From contig NZ_JAJFAT010000014.1 in NCBI RefSeq assembly GCF_020711195.1, positions 1 through 64,000 of the forward strand: a stretch of 64,000 bases of DNA, given 5' to 3'. A program made the translations under genes and the position numbers. Below are positions 45,130 to 53,657 of the stretch, in pieces. The notes under the pieces are model-generated. The model was not told the origin of the DNA and ran no database searches. It saw only the letters and a list, made by a program, of their open reading frames with translations. This DNA comes from Halanaerobium polyolivorans (lineage in GTDB: Bacteria > Bacillota > Halanaerobiia > Halanaerobiales > Halanaerobiaceae). Each line of letters starts with the position of its first letter. Positions within the stretch are counted from its first letter, which is position 1.

Positions 45130-45945
45130 TTGAGTAAAGAAAAGCAAGAAAAACCCTTAGTTTTAATTACTAATGATGATGGAATTAATTCACCGGGTTT
45201 AAAAGCATTAGCTGAAGCTTTAGAGCCATTGGCAAATTTATTAATTGCAGCACCTAAAGATCAACAGACCGGTATGGGAAGGGGTTATCTTAAAGGAGAT
45301 AATGTTGGCAGGATTGAAAGTAAAGAATTAAATATAAATAACAGGCAAATTAAAGCTTATGCTGTTAATGGTTCTCCTGCCCAATCTGTTGCTCATGCTG
45401 TTTTAGAACTAACAGCAAAAAAACCTGATTATTGTATTAGCGGCATAAATTATGGTGAAAACATTGGCCTTGCTTATACCTGTAGCGGCACTCTTGGAGC
45501 AGCATTTGAAGCTGATAGTTTAGGTATAAAATCTTTGGCTTTTTCCAAAGCATTCCCATTTAATAAACAACAATCTCAAGATTATATCGATATAGATTGG
45601 AATTCTGAAAAGTTTTATATTAGAAAAATATTTTCCAAAATTATTCATAAGGGTTTTCCTGAAAAGACAAGAATATTTAATATAAATTTTCCTTATGATC
45701 TTAGCAAAGATACGGAGATTAGGATAACTAAACAGGCATATACAAATTTTGGAGTTTATATCAAACCTGAAAATAGGGTTTTAGATAAAGCCCATTCTCT
45801 AGACTGGAAAATAAATCCTAAAATTGATAATTTAGAGCAAGACACGGATATTTATGCAGTTCACAAAGATCAGGTTGTTTCTATTACACCAATGAATGCA
45901 AATATGTCAGTTGAAATAGATAAAGAATTAATATTTGAAATTTGA
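45130..45945 (+). CDS. SurE-like nucleotidase/phosphatase, divergent
   Basis: 271 residues. The metal-site motif is LVLITNDDGINSPGLKAL (about 10-27), with AAPKDQQTGMGRG, VNGSPAQSVAHAV and SGINYGENIGLAYTCSGTLGAAFEADSLGIKSLAFS. Classical SurE has YSGTVGAAMEG; here it is CSGTLGAAFEA, and the C-terminal part is longer, with an insertion around YIDIDWNSEKFYIRKIFSK. A metal-dependent phosphomonoesterase is expected. With a kinase and transport genes nearby it may dephosphorylate a pathway intermediate rather than survive-type nucleotides. The TTG start follows GAGGAGG. Confidence 0.8.
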   Translation: MSKEKQEKPLVLITNDDGINSPGLKALAEALEPLANLLIAAPKDQQTGMGRGYLKGDNVGRIESKELNINNRQIKAYAVNGSPAQSVAHAVLELTAKKPDYCISGINYGENIGLAYTCSGTLGAAFEADSLGIKSLAFSKAFPFNKQQSQDYIDIDWNSEKFYIRKIFSKIIHKGFPEKTRIFNINFPYDLSKDTEIRITKQAYTNFGVYIKPENRVLDKAHSLDWKINPKIDNLEQDTDIYAVHKDQVVSITPMNANMSVEIDKELIFEI

Positions 45946-45981
45946 AATATAAAGAGCCTTGATTGGAGATGGATAAAGAGC

Positions 45982-47319
45982 ATGAAGCATGTGGGGAAAT
46001 TAAAATTAAATTATATATGCACAGGTTGTGGAAGTTGTGAAGTTATTTGTCCAGTTAATGCCATTAAGCTGGGACTTGACTTTGATTTTTATACTCCTAA
46101 AGTAGATAATGAGCTATGTGTTTCATGTAATAAATGTCTTAATATTTGTCCAGGCTTGGAAATTAACAATAAAAAATTGAGCCAAAAATTTTTAGCCATA
46201 AATGTTCAACATAAAAGTGACTATATATTAGGAAATTACATCTCCAATTATATTGGCTATTCTAATAACAGTTCTTTAAGGTTTAATGCAGCTTCTGGTG
46301 GAATTGCAAGCCATTTGTTATTATTTTTATTAAAAAATAATTATATTGATGCTGCAATTGTAACTAAAATGGATGAAAAAAACCCACTTATGACTAAAAG
46401 TATTATCGCTCATAGTAGAGAAGAGATCATTAATGCAAAAACTTCAAAATACTGTCCTACAAGTCCTATTACTGCATTAAAAAAAGTCAAAGCACAAAAG
46501 AAAAATAATAAAAAATATGCTTTTGTTGGTTTGCCATGTCAAATTCAGGGTTTGCGTAAGCTGCAGGAAAATGATGAGTGGTTTAAAAATAATATAATTT
46601 TTACTATTGGCCTATTATGTTCACATAGTGTTAAATATTCAGGGACTAGGGTTATTTTAGATAGATTGGATTTCAGAAAAAATAAAGTAAGACAAATTCA
46701 ATATAGGGGTCAGGGTTGGCCAGGCCAATTAAATATAGAAGCTGAAAAAACTAAAACTTCTATCCCTCTTGATGAGTACTGGGAAAGTTATTTCGCTTCA
46801 TATTTTTTCACTCCATATAGATGTATTACTTGTCATGACTTAATGGCTGAATTAGCCGATATTTCATTGGGTGATGCCTGGTTAAATGAAATAATAGAAA
46901 AAGATGATAAAGGTAGCTCAATTATGATTTCGAGAACTGAATTTGCTGAAAAGATAATAAAAGAAATGAAAAATAAAAATTCTATCACTGCCTATAAAAT
47001 TAACACGGAAAAAATAAAAGAATCTCAAAAAGAGATTATTATGAGAAGAAAAGGTGCTTTTAAATATCGGATAGAATTATTAGATTTTTTTAATAAGCCA
47101 AGACCTAAATATGAGGACCATTCTTTAGAAGAAATTAAGAATGATTCAACAAAAATAAAATTAAAATCTTATTTTGGCTCTTTTTTGATTTATTTGAGCG
47201 CTTTTTTAGGTTCAACTTTATTAGGGGAGCTTTTAATAAAAAAAACTTCTACAAGATTATTGAAAAAATGGTCTTTTTTTATATATAAATTTGGCGGTAG
47301 AAAATATCATTCAGATTAA
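45982..47319 (+). CDS. FrhB/FpoF-like Fe-S flavoprotein (coenzyme F420 hydrogenase beta family)
   Basis: 445 residues. The N-terminus carries two 4Fe-4S motifs, CTGCGSCEVICPVNAI (about 13-28) and CVSCNKCLNICPG (about 47-59). The FrhB N- and C-domains follow, with AASGGIASHLLLFLL, KYCPTSPITALK, FVGLPCQIQGLRKLQ, FTIGLLCSHS, and RCITCHDLMAELADISLGDAW. Members without F420 often occur in polysaccharide loci and act as reductases of unknown substrates. Here it follows transport, SurE-like and ETF-linked genes, so it could be an electron acceptor for that system. The end, from about 410, is hydrophobic and could touch the membrane. Exact role unknown. Confidence 0.8.
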   Translation: MKHVGKLKLNYICTGCGSCEVICPVNAIKLGLDFDFYTPKVDNELCVSCNKCLNICPGLEINNKKLSQKFLAINVQHKSDYILGNYISNYIGYSNNSSLRFNAASGGIASHLLLFLLKNNYIDAAIVTKMDEKNPLMTKSIIAHSREEIINAKTSKYCPTSPITALKKVKAQKKNNKKYAFVGLPCQIQGLRKLQENDEWFKNNIIFTIGLLCSHSVKYSGTRVILDRLDFRKNKVRQIQYRGQGWPGQLNIEAEKTKTSIPLDEYWESYFASYFFTPYRCITCHDLMAELADISLGDAWLNEIIEKDDKGSSIMISRTEFAEKIIKEMKNKNSITAYKINTEKIKESQKEIIMRRKGAFKYRIELLDFFNKPRPKYEDHSLEEIKNDSTKIKLKSYFGSFLIYLSAFLGSTLLGELLIKKTSTRLLKKWSFFIYKFGGRKYHSD

Positions 47320-47333
47320 TAAACTTCCATTCT

Positions 47334-47362
47334 TTGACTAAGCAAAAGTTATATTATATAAT
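47334..47362 (+). promoter_or_regulatory. Promoter of the rpiR gene
   Basis: TTGACT 47334-47339, spacer of 17, TATAAT 47357-47362; 59 bases before the TTG start. Confidence 0.8.
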
Positions 47363-47421
47363 AAAGATTGGAATTTTATCATAGATAATTTAAATTATAA
47401 AAATGGGGAAAGTGAATAATA

Positions 47422-48147
47422 TTGATACAAATCAATCTTAGCAATTTGAATGATTTTGAAAGAGAAATATATAATAAACTTTTGGAGTATTCTAAGGAAA
47501 ATCCTCCTTTTAGGATCAAAGATGCTGCAGAAGTTTGTGACTGCTCAGTTTCAAAAATTTCTAAATATGTTCAGAAATTAGGCTTTAGAAATTACAAACA
47601 GTACATAGCTTTTTTATATGGAGAAGAGTTAGAAAACGAAAATCAATCTGACGAATTAGATCGGCTCAAAAAATTTATTAATGATTTTGATACCTCAATG
47701 GTTGATGAATTTATAGAGCTGCTGAATGAGCATCAAAAGATAGTTTTGTTTGGTTATGGTCCTTCAGGTGCAATCACCGAATATTTTGAATACAAACTTA
47801 GAACCTGTTCTGATAATTTTGTTATTTCTTTATTAGATGAAACTTCATTATTATCTGTAATTGATGATAATACATTGCTGGTTATTTTTACAGCTACAGG
47901 AACATTTCGGTCATTTGAGCCGATCTATAAAAGGGCCAAAAAACAAGGGGCTAATGTGGCAATAGTAGTTGAAGAATATAATACCAGGCTATTTAATCAG
48001 TGTGATCGAATTTTTTGGTTATCAAAGTTCAATCAGCCTGATCATTTTGAACCATATCAGAAAACTAGAACGATCTTTTTTATCTTTATGGAAGAGGTAG
48101 TAAGAAAGATAATATTGAAAAAAAAGAAAATTAAGCAAGATAAATAG
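47422..48147 (+). CDS. RpiR-family transcriptional regulator (HTH + SIS)
   Basis: 241 residues. The N-terminal HTH_6 domain (about 1-75) includes RIKDAAEVCDCSVSKISKYVQKLGFRNYKQYIAFL. The SIS sugar-phosphate-isomerase domain (about 95-230) shows KIVLFGYGPSGAITEYFEYKL and LLVIFTATGTFRSFEPIYKRAKKQGANVAIV. It should sense a phosphosugar. It has its own promoter and lies at the end of the ygc-like region; control of that pathway by the kinase product is a reasonable inference. A strong terminator follows. Confidence 0.88.
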   Translation: MIQINLSNLNDFEREIYNKLLEYSKENPPFRIKDAAEVCDCSVSKISKYVQKLGFRNYKQYIAFLYGEELENENQSDELDRLKKFINDFDTSMVDEFIELLNEHQKIVLFGYGPSGAITEYFEYKLRTCSDNFVISLLDETSLLSVIDDNTLLVIFTATGTFRSFEPIYKRAKKQGANVAIVVEEYNTRLFNQCDRIFWLSKFNQPDHFEPYQKTRTIFFIFMEEVVRKIILKKKKIKQDK

Positions 48148-48155
48148 AAAAAAAT

Positions 48156-48179
48156 AAAAAGCCCGAAAGGGCTTTTTTT
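48156..48179. terminator. Bidirectional terminator between rpiR and the diguanylate cyclase gene
   Basis: AAAAAGCCC-GAAA-GGGCTTTTTTT: a GC-rich stem with a GNRA tetraloop, A-run on the left and T7 on the right, between convergent genes. Confidence 0.9.
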
Positions 48180-49083
48180 AATATGCTATCATATTTTTAT
48201 CAGCGTTTTTGGCTTTGTAAAGCATTTTATCTGCTTTGGCAACCAATTCATCTGCATCTTCACCATCAAATTGATGCAGACCAGCACTGATAGTAATCTG
48301 AGCATTTTTAATATCTATTTTTCTAATCGCCTCTAATATTCTTTCGGCAATTATTTTTCCTTCTTCTAAGCTTGTATTGGGGAAGATAATTAAAAATTCA
48401 TCCCCACCATGTCGGCCTGCAATATCCATTTCCCTGATATTTTGACTAATTTTTTTAGCAAGTGCAGCTAGAACTTCATCTCCAATAACATGTCCATAGT
48501 TATTATTGATATTTGTAAAATCATCAATATCAAGCATCATTATTGTTAGCTTATGATCACCATGATTTACTCTATTGATTTCAGCTTTAAGCCTCTGCAT
48601 TATCTCTCCATAGTTGTAAAGACCGGTTAAATCATCAATCAATGCCTTTATTTTCAATATTTCATTCATCTCAATTAATTCTTTTTCTTGTTCTTTCATC
48701 TTTGTAATGTCAGTGACATATGTTACCTTTTTATATTTGCCATCTGGACCAACAATTCTGGCTGCACTGGCAGCAATTGTTTTTTCTTGACCTCTTTTTG
48801 TTTTGACCTGCCATTCTTTGCTTAATTCACAGCCTTCTGCAATAAATTTATCATGCAGCTTAGTTAAAGTTTCTCTATTTTCTTTAGTTGTAACTATCGA
48901 AAAATGTTTGCCAATGAGTTCATCACGGCTGTAACCATATATTTTAGTATAATGGGAATTAACAGCTTCGAAAATTCCTTTTTCATCTGTAACACAAAAT
49001 CCAATTGGAACTGCATTTACTATTGTTTCATTGATATTAAGTAGTGCTATTAATTCTTCTCTACTTAAATCATCATATTTCAT
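48178..49083 (-). CDS. PAS-GGDEF diguanylate cyclase
   Basis: 301 residues, soluble. The PAS domain (about 15-130) contains NETIVNAVPIGFCVTDEKGI and ends with a PAC-like KYKKVTYVTDITKMKEQEKEL; a short coiled linker leads to the GGDEF domain (about 145-300) with LIDDLTGLYNYGEIMQRL, MMLDIDDFTNINNNYGH and the catalytic loop GRHGGDEFLIIF. The inhibitory-site motif RxxD before the loop is not present in standard form (REMD is close). It should make cyclic-di-GMP. Start ATG has AGGGG in front. It is alone on the minus strand. Confidence 0.9.
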   Translation of the reverse strand: MKYDDLSREELIALLNINETIVNAVPIGFCVTDEKGIFEAVNSHYTKIYGYSRDELIGKHFSIVTTKENRETLTKLHDKFIAEGCELSKEWQVKTKRGQEKTIAASAARIVGPDGKYKKVTYVTDITKMKEQEKELIEMNEILKIKALIDDLTGLYNYGEIMQRLKAEINRVNHGDHKLTIMMLDIDDFTNINNNYGHVIGDEVLAALAKKISQNIREMDIAGRHGGDEFLIIFPNTSLEEGKIIAERILEAIRKIDIKNAQITISAGLHQFDGEDADELVAKADKMLYKAKNADKNMIAY

Positions 49084-49230
49084 TTATATCTACCCCTAAA
49101 CTTTTTTTAAAATCTATTTTTCCCCATAAAAATAATAATAATTTTGATATGTATAAAAATTGATGTCAAATATAAATTCAAATTTATTATAGCATATCAT
49201 ATATATCTGAGCAAGAAATGGCAATATATA

Positions 49231-49259
49231 TTGTAGTTAATTTAATGATATGATATAAT
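49231..49259 (+). promoter_or_regulatory. Promoter of the patatin-like gene
   Basis: TTGTAG 49231-49236, spacer of 17, TATAAT 49254-49259; about 100 bases before the start codon. Confidence 0.65.
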
Positions 49260-49359
49260 AATTATTGCTTGATTGTCATTGTAAAAATTCTGAAAGCATA
49301 TGCTCAGAAACTTTATATTATTAGATTAAAAAATATAAATATATATGGGGTGTCATAGA

Positions 49360-50217
49360 TTGCAGATTAAAGATTGTGCATTTGTACTTGAAGGTGGAGG
49401 TATGAGAGGTGCTTTTACAGCTGGAGTTATAGATTATCTATTGCAAAATGAAATATATTTTGAGCAGCTATATGGAGTTTCCTCTGGAGCAAATAATGCT
49501 GCTAATTACTGCAGTAGACAGAGGCTGAGAAACAAGAAGCTTTTTACTGAGCTGGTAGAAGATAAAAGATATATGGCCATTAAAAATTTAATTAAAAATG
49601 GCAGCTATTTTGGGATGGATTTTCTTTTTCATAAACTTCCCAGGCAGGTACTTCCTTTTGATTATCAGGCTTTTAAAAATTCTTCTAGTAATTTAAAGGT
49701 AGCTGTTACTGCCTGTGAGAGTGGAGAAGTAGAATATTTTTCTCCTCAAAAATTTGAGAGCAATGAAAAAATAGACAAACTATTTAAAGCTTCAAGCAGT
49801 TTACCATTAATGGCAAGTCCGGTAGAAATTGAAGGAAAAGCTTATTTAGATGGTGGAATTAGAGATTCGATTCCTGTTAAAAAGGCTTTAGCTGATGGTT
49901 ATAATAAAGTTTTTGTGATCTTAACCAGACCTAATGATTACCGCAAATCACCTCTTAAAGCTAAATTTATATTGGATATTTTCTTAAAAAAATATCCTAA
50001 CTTAGTTGAGAGTTTGAAAAAAAGACATCTTAATTATAATAAAACTTTAGACTTGATTAGAGAAAAAGAGGAGCAGGGAGATTTTTTTGCTTTAAGACCT
50101 GAAGAACTTGAAATTGATCGTTTCAGCAAAGATGCTGAAGAGCTTAGAGATCTTTATAATACTGGCTATGAATTAGGCTTAGAAAAAGCAGAAGCATTAA
50201 AAAATTGGCTTGAATAA
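49360..50217 (+). CDS. Patatin-like phospholipase (RssA/YjjU type)
   Basis: 285 residues, soluble. The oxyanion motif is GGGMRG (12-17), the nucleophile elbow is YGVSSGANN (Ser in GxSxG at about 40), and the catalytic Asp is in YLDGGIRDSIP, completing the Ser-Asp dyad. It is a lipid acyl hydrolase acting on phospholipids in the cytoplasm. TTG at 49360 is preferred since GGGGTG at 49347-49352 is its ribosome site; an in-frame ATG at 49345 sits on that site. It is monocistronic between divergent genes. Confidence 0.86.
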   Translation: MQIKDCAFVLEGGGMRGAFTAGVIDYLLQNEIYFEQLYGVSSGANNAANYCSRQRLRNKKLFTELVEDKRYMAIKNLIKNGSYFGMDFLFHKLPRQVLPFDYQAFKNSSSNLKVAVTACESGEVEYFSPQKFESNEKIDKLFKASSSLPLMASPVEIEGKAYLDGGIRDSIPVKKALADGYNKVFVILTRPNDYRKSPLKAKFILDIFLKKYPNLVESLKKRHLNYNKTLDLIREKEEQGDFFALRPEELEIDRFSKDAEELRDLYNTGYELGLEKAEALKNWLE

Positions 50218-50361
50218 TAATTTAGAACTAACAAAATTACATAATTTTTATTTAAACCCTCTAATATGATATGATCCCCTTATGGTAGATAGATTAAATA
50301 ACAAAAATCTGTTCTATGATATGATAAATTTGTAAATTAAAATTCGATAGGAGGCTGGATT

Positions 50362-51504
50362 ATGTCGCAGAATAACTATCAAGACTATTTATCATCTTTA
50401 ACCAAAAAAGATCTAACAGAAATCAGGAGATACTGGCAGTTTGGTGGAATAAGTCAGCTTAACAAAGCAGACTTAGTTGATGCTTTAGAAAAAAGAATAA
50501 AAAATGGACTCAAAGATTGGCTTTGCAACCTTACTCCAGAAAACATTGCTTTTTTAGAAAAAATAATTGCAGAACAAAAGAATACTCAGAGAGTAGAAGT
50601 CACTTTTAGAGATCTTTTGCCCCCTGCTCTTTATAATTTTTATTATAGGGGGATAATAGATCTAATTGATAATAAGCAGCTAACCTCTGTTCGAATTCCT
50701 GCAGATTTATTAGAAGAACTTAGAGACATTATTAATCAAGCCGAATTCAAAAAACAAATTCAAGAAAATGAAGAAATTATAACCTTTGTCCGCGGCCTGC
50801 TTATTTATTATGGAGCATTAAGTACAAGTCAAATTCATGATTTTTATCAAAAATATTATGCTAATAAAGCTGAATCACTGGATTACCTTCGGTTAAGAAA
50901 TGTTATAGAAGAAAAATATTATTCAAGCTATGATATTGAAAAACACAGCTATTATTATCTTGATCCAGGAGTTTTAAATCCCGAATTCGTAATTGAAGAG
51001 ATTGAGAGACGTTCAAGTATTGATTATTACTTACCAAGAAAAAAAGAAATACTTTATGCGGGAGATAATGAAATCGAAAAATTGAATTTTGTCCAGCGCA
51101 AATTCAAAAAGATGCTTAAAAAAGATTTTTCAATTAATGATGATGAGGCAGAAGATATACTTTGGGAAATGATGCTGGATATAAAAAATGATTTTAATTC
51201 AATAAAAATCTTTCGAAAATTTGCTGATCAATATGAGTTTGAAAGTGAAAAGCAGACAGACAAGTTTTTGCGGCTATTAAATGAGCTGCACAACAACACC
51301 CGGATGTGGATTCTCAAAGGTCATACCCCAACTGAGGTTTTTGAAGAAGCAAGAAAACATTTGGGATCTCTGCCTAAAGAAAAATATAATCCAGGTTCTG
51401 TTGGGGAAAATACAGTTGTTAAGGGTGAACAAACCGGCAGAAATGATCCCTGTCCCTGTGGAAGTGGAAAAAAATATAAAAAATGCTGTTTGGGTAAAGA
51501 TTGA
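50362..51504 (+). CDS. SEC-C motif protein with SAP-like N-terminus
   Basis: 380 residues. The C-terminus is a zinc-binding SEC-C motif, NDPCPCGSGKKYKKCCLG (about 360-377), similar to the SecA tail. The N-terminus (about 10-50) has LTKKDLTEIRRYWQFGGISQLNKADLVDALEKRI, a SAP/Rho-N-like helical motif. The central part is helical and of unknown function. SEC-C proteins bind ribosomes or proteins in related systems, but a function for this architecture is not known to me. GGAGG lies 10 bases before the ATG. Confidence 0.75.
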   Translation: MSQNNYQDYLSSLTKKDLTEIRRYWQFGGISQLNKADLVDALEKRIKNGLKDWLCNLTPENIAFLEKIIAEQKNTQRVEVTFRDLLPPALYNFYYRGIIDLIDNKQLTSVRIPADLLEELRDIINQAEFKKQIQENEEIITFVRGLLIYYGALSTSQIHDFYQKYYANKAESLDYLRLRNVIEEKYYSSYDIEKHSYYYLDPGVLNPEFVIEEIERRSSIDYYLPRKKEILYAGDNEIEKLNFVQRKFKKMLKKDFSINDDEAEDILWEMMLDIKNDFNSIKIFRKFADQYEFESEKQTDKFLRLLNELHNNTRMWILKGHTPTEVFEEARKHLGSLPKEKYNPGSVGENTVVKGEQTGRNDPCPCGSGKKYKKCCLGKD

Positions 51505-51608
51505 TCTGCTATAATATAGGTTAATATAATATCAAAAGACCACATTCATATGTTCATTAAATCATACTAAAGCTTGACCATATTTTAGGAACTAGCTCAA
51601 TTTTTTAA

Positions 51609-51637
51609 TTGCTTTAATCCTTTTTTTGGGATATAAT
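51609..51637 (+). promoter_or_regulatory. Promoter of the coiled-coil repeat gene
   Basis: TTGCTT 51609-51614, spacer of 17, TATAAT 51632-51637; 74 bases before the TTG start. Confidence 0.65.
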
Positions 51638-51711
51638 ATAATTGTTAGCTAGTACAAATTTTTCATTCTGTTTTGCTATGGAAACCCGGGAGAAAGGAAT
51701 GGTGAGATTAA

Positions 51712-52134
51712 TTGGCTGAAGATAAGGCTTTAGGTCAAATCCTTTCTAAAATAGAAAATATGGATTCAAAGCTAGACAGTTTAGATTCTAAGGTAAGTAG
51801 TCTAGACTCTAAGGTAAGTACTCTAGATTCTAAAGTAAGTAGTTTAGATTCTAAAGTAAGTAGTTTAGATTCTAAAGTTGACGGAATCGAAAACAAATTA
51901 TCTAACTTTGAAAATGAATTTGATGACTTCAGAGAGCAAACCGATGAGACATTAGCTCGAATTGAGCACAGATCAGATGCTACTTTTGAACAAACTGCTA
52001 TGCTGAGTGAATTCAGGACTGAAACTTTATCAGGACTTGATGATCTAAAAGATGATATTGGTTATTTTACCAAAAAAGAAGCTGAAAACGAAAAAGAGAT
52101 CTATAAATTAAAGCAAAAACTGATAAATAACTAA
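51712..52134 (+). CDS. Small heptad-repeat coiled-coil protein
   Basis: 140 residues, no signal peptide or membrane segment. After LGQILSKIENM a run of heptads LDSKVSS (about residues 20-58) forms an ideal coiled coil: Leu at a and Val at d, with Asp/Ser/Lys between. It continues in less regular heptads to about residue 115 and ends with a charged tail. It probably forms a dimeric or trimeric rod; no enzyme motif is seen. Similar small proteins are known in this group of bacteria without defined function. TTG start after GGTGAG. A terminator follows the stop. Confidence 0.7.
   Translation: MAEDKALGQILSKIENMDSKLDSLDSKVSSLDSKVSTLDSKVSSLDSKVSSLDSKVDGIENKLSNFENEFDDFREQTDETLARIEHRSDATFEQTAMLSEFRTETLSGLDDLKDDIGYFTKKEAENEKEIYKLKQKLINN
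51781..51885 (+). repeat. Five tandem 21-base repeats coding for the heptads
   Basis: Copies at 51781, 51802, 51823, 51844 and 51865, each 21 bases with consensus TTAGATTCTAAAGTAAGTAGT and few differences. A degenerate copy precedes them at 51760. Near-identity at DNA level, beyond what the protein needs, suggests recent copy-number expansion. Confidence 0.92.
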
Positions 52135-52153
52135 ATATAAATGGACTAATATC

Positions 52154-52180
52154 AACCCTCTGGTGTTTAGCCGGAGGGTT
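52154..52180 (+). terminator. Terminator after the coiled-coil gene
   Basis: AACCCTCTGG (52154-52163) pairs with CCGGAGGGTT (52171-52180), one G-T pair, 7-base loop, then TAATTGTT. Confidence 0.7.
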
Positions 52181-52249
52181 TAATTGTTGATAGTCGAAAA
52201 AAATAAATTTAAAAAAGAGGATATTAAATTAGAAATATTTGAAAAAACA

Positions 52250-52278
52250 TTGATATGTGCTAGTAAATATTGTAATAT
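52250..52278 (+). promoter_or_regulatory. Promoter at the start of the polysaccharide locus
   Basis: TTGATA 52250-52255, spacer of 17, TAATAT 52273-52278; 41 bases before the Wzz-type gene. Confidence 0.5.
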
Positions 52279-52319
52279 TAATATGATGAATTATTTTATC
52301 AAAATAGGAGCTGGTATTT

Positions 52320-53195
52320 ATGGAGAATAATAATCAAGGAGCACCGCAATATTATGATGAATATGAGATAGATTTAAGAGAGTACATAATGCTTTTATGG
52401 AATAAAAAATGGTTTATTGCTGCATTTGTGATTATCGCAGTAGTTGCTGCATATGTTATTTCAGCAAACTTTATTGAAACAACATATGATAATTCAGCTT
52501 CAGCAGTAGTTCAACTTGCAAATACTCCAGGTCAATATAGTGAAACCGAATCTGTTAATCAACTGTTAAAAAGTGATGAAATTGTAAATACTGCTTTAAA
52601 TGAAGTTAATACAGATTTATTGACTGTTAATAATCTTGAAACAGAGATAATTTCTGAGTTAAAACTTACTGATCAAGGTATGCAGGGAGCTGTATACGGG
52701 GGTATTATTCAACTTAGAGCTCAAATTAATAGTACTAATCCTAATGATGCAGAAGAATTAAGTTTAGGTTTAAACGCGGTTTTAAATGAATTTAAAAACA
52801 GATCGGACAATTACTTTACAGAAGTTATGAGAGATAAAGAAGAACATTTATCAGAATTAGATAATGAAATAAATAACCTTAATCAAGAAATTGAAAAAAC
52901 AAATCAGATTTTAAATAATATGGGAGAAGTTACTGCAGAACAGGCTTTTATGGTTGCTAATGTTAATGATAAATTAGATACCTTATCGAGAACTAAAAGA
53001 GAATACATAAATGATTATCAGAATTTAAGAAGAGAAGTTAATGATCATCGAGATTTTAGAGTTTTAAATTCTCCTTCTGCAAGCACAAATAAAATAGGGC
53101 CAAATATTCGATTGAATATGGCAATTGCAGCCGTTCTGGCATTAATGTTAGCTGTATTTGTTATTTTCTTTATTGAATTTATGAAAGAAGATTGA
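52320..53195 (+). CDS. Wzz-type polysaccharide chain-length determinant
   Basis: 291 residues. The Wzz domain starts with EIDLREYIMLLWNKKWFIAAFVIIAVVAAYVIS (membrane segment about 33-53). A long periplasmic helical region with coiled-coil (about 165-235) follows, then a Pro-rich turn and second membrane segment (about 263-285) ending in the cytoplasm. There is no BY-kinase domain. It sets the length of a surface polysaccharide, together with a polymerase not found in the window. As the first gene of the region it marks the start of the polysaccharide locus. Confidence 0.86.
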   Translation: MENNNQGAPQYYDEYEIDLREYIMLLWNKKWFIAAFVIIAVVAAYVISANFIETTYDNSASAVVQLANTPGQYSETESVNQLLKSDEIVNTALNEVNTDLLTVNNLETEIISELKLTDQGMQGAVYGGIIQLRAQINSTNPNDAEELSLGLNAVLNEFKNRSDNYFTEVMRDKEEHLSELDNEINNLNQEIEKTNQILNNMGEVTAEQAFMVANVNDKLDTLSRTKREYINDYQNLRREVNDHRDFRVLNSPSASTNKIGPNIRLNMAIAAVLALMLAVFVIFFIEFMKED

Positions 53196-53232
53196 ATTTA
53201 AAAGCCGTTTTTAAATAAAGAGGGTGTAAATT

Positions 53233-53655
53233 ATGCTATCCGGAAATGCAAAAATAAATAAAAAAGAAATTGAAAATAAAATCAGCAATTATTTTACTAA
53301 GCTAAATGATATCTCAGCTGTCTATATTTTTGGTTCTTTTAATACTGAAAGATTTAATCAAAATAGTGACCTGGATCTGGCTGTGATTTATTCTGAAGGG
53401 TTGAATAAATTTAAGAGATTTGATTTGAGATTAGCACTAATGGCTGAGCTGGAGAAATTAATTGAGCTAGAAGTTGATATTGTTGATTTTGAAAATGTTG
53501 ATTTAAAATTTAAACATCAGATTCTGGACGGGAAATTGATTTACTGCAGTGATCAGAGCCGCAGAGTTGAACTGGAAAAGAAAGCAATTTTAAATTATAT
53601 AGATATGCGTAAATTTTATAAAATTAATGATCAGAACCTGGGGAAGGGTTTTTAG
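53233..53655 (+). CDS. mntA: MntA-like nucleotidyltransferase antitoxin, second copy
   Basis: 140 residues. The signature GSx10DxD is complete in IFGSFNTERFNQNSDLDLAV, and the third Asp is in EVDIVDFEN. It is the antitoxin partner of the truncated hepT just downstream (2 bases between stop and start). With its toxin broken, the antitoxin may be a leftover or may act on HepT from the intact pair at 24.5 kb. The two MntA proteins differ strongly, so they are not a recent duplication. Confidence 0.82.
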   Translation: MLSGNAKINKKEIENKISNYFTKLNDISAVYIFGSFNTERFNQNSDLDLAVIYSEGLNKFKRFDLRLALMAELEKLIELEVDIVDFENVDLKFKHQILDGKLIYCSDQSRRVELEKKAILNYIDMRKFYKINDQNLGKGF

Positions 53656-53657
53656 CC

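Noticed and set aside
49345-49359. ATG start for the patatin gene
   Set aside because: The ATG is part of the ribosome site of the better TTG start at 49360, where similarity to the family begins.
51760-51885. Tandem repeat that might be taken for a CRISPR array
   Set aside because: The repeats are directly adjacent without spacers, have a period of 21 and encode in-frame heptads.
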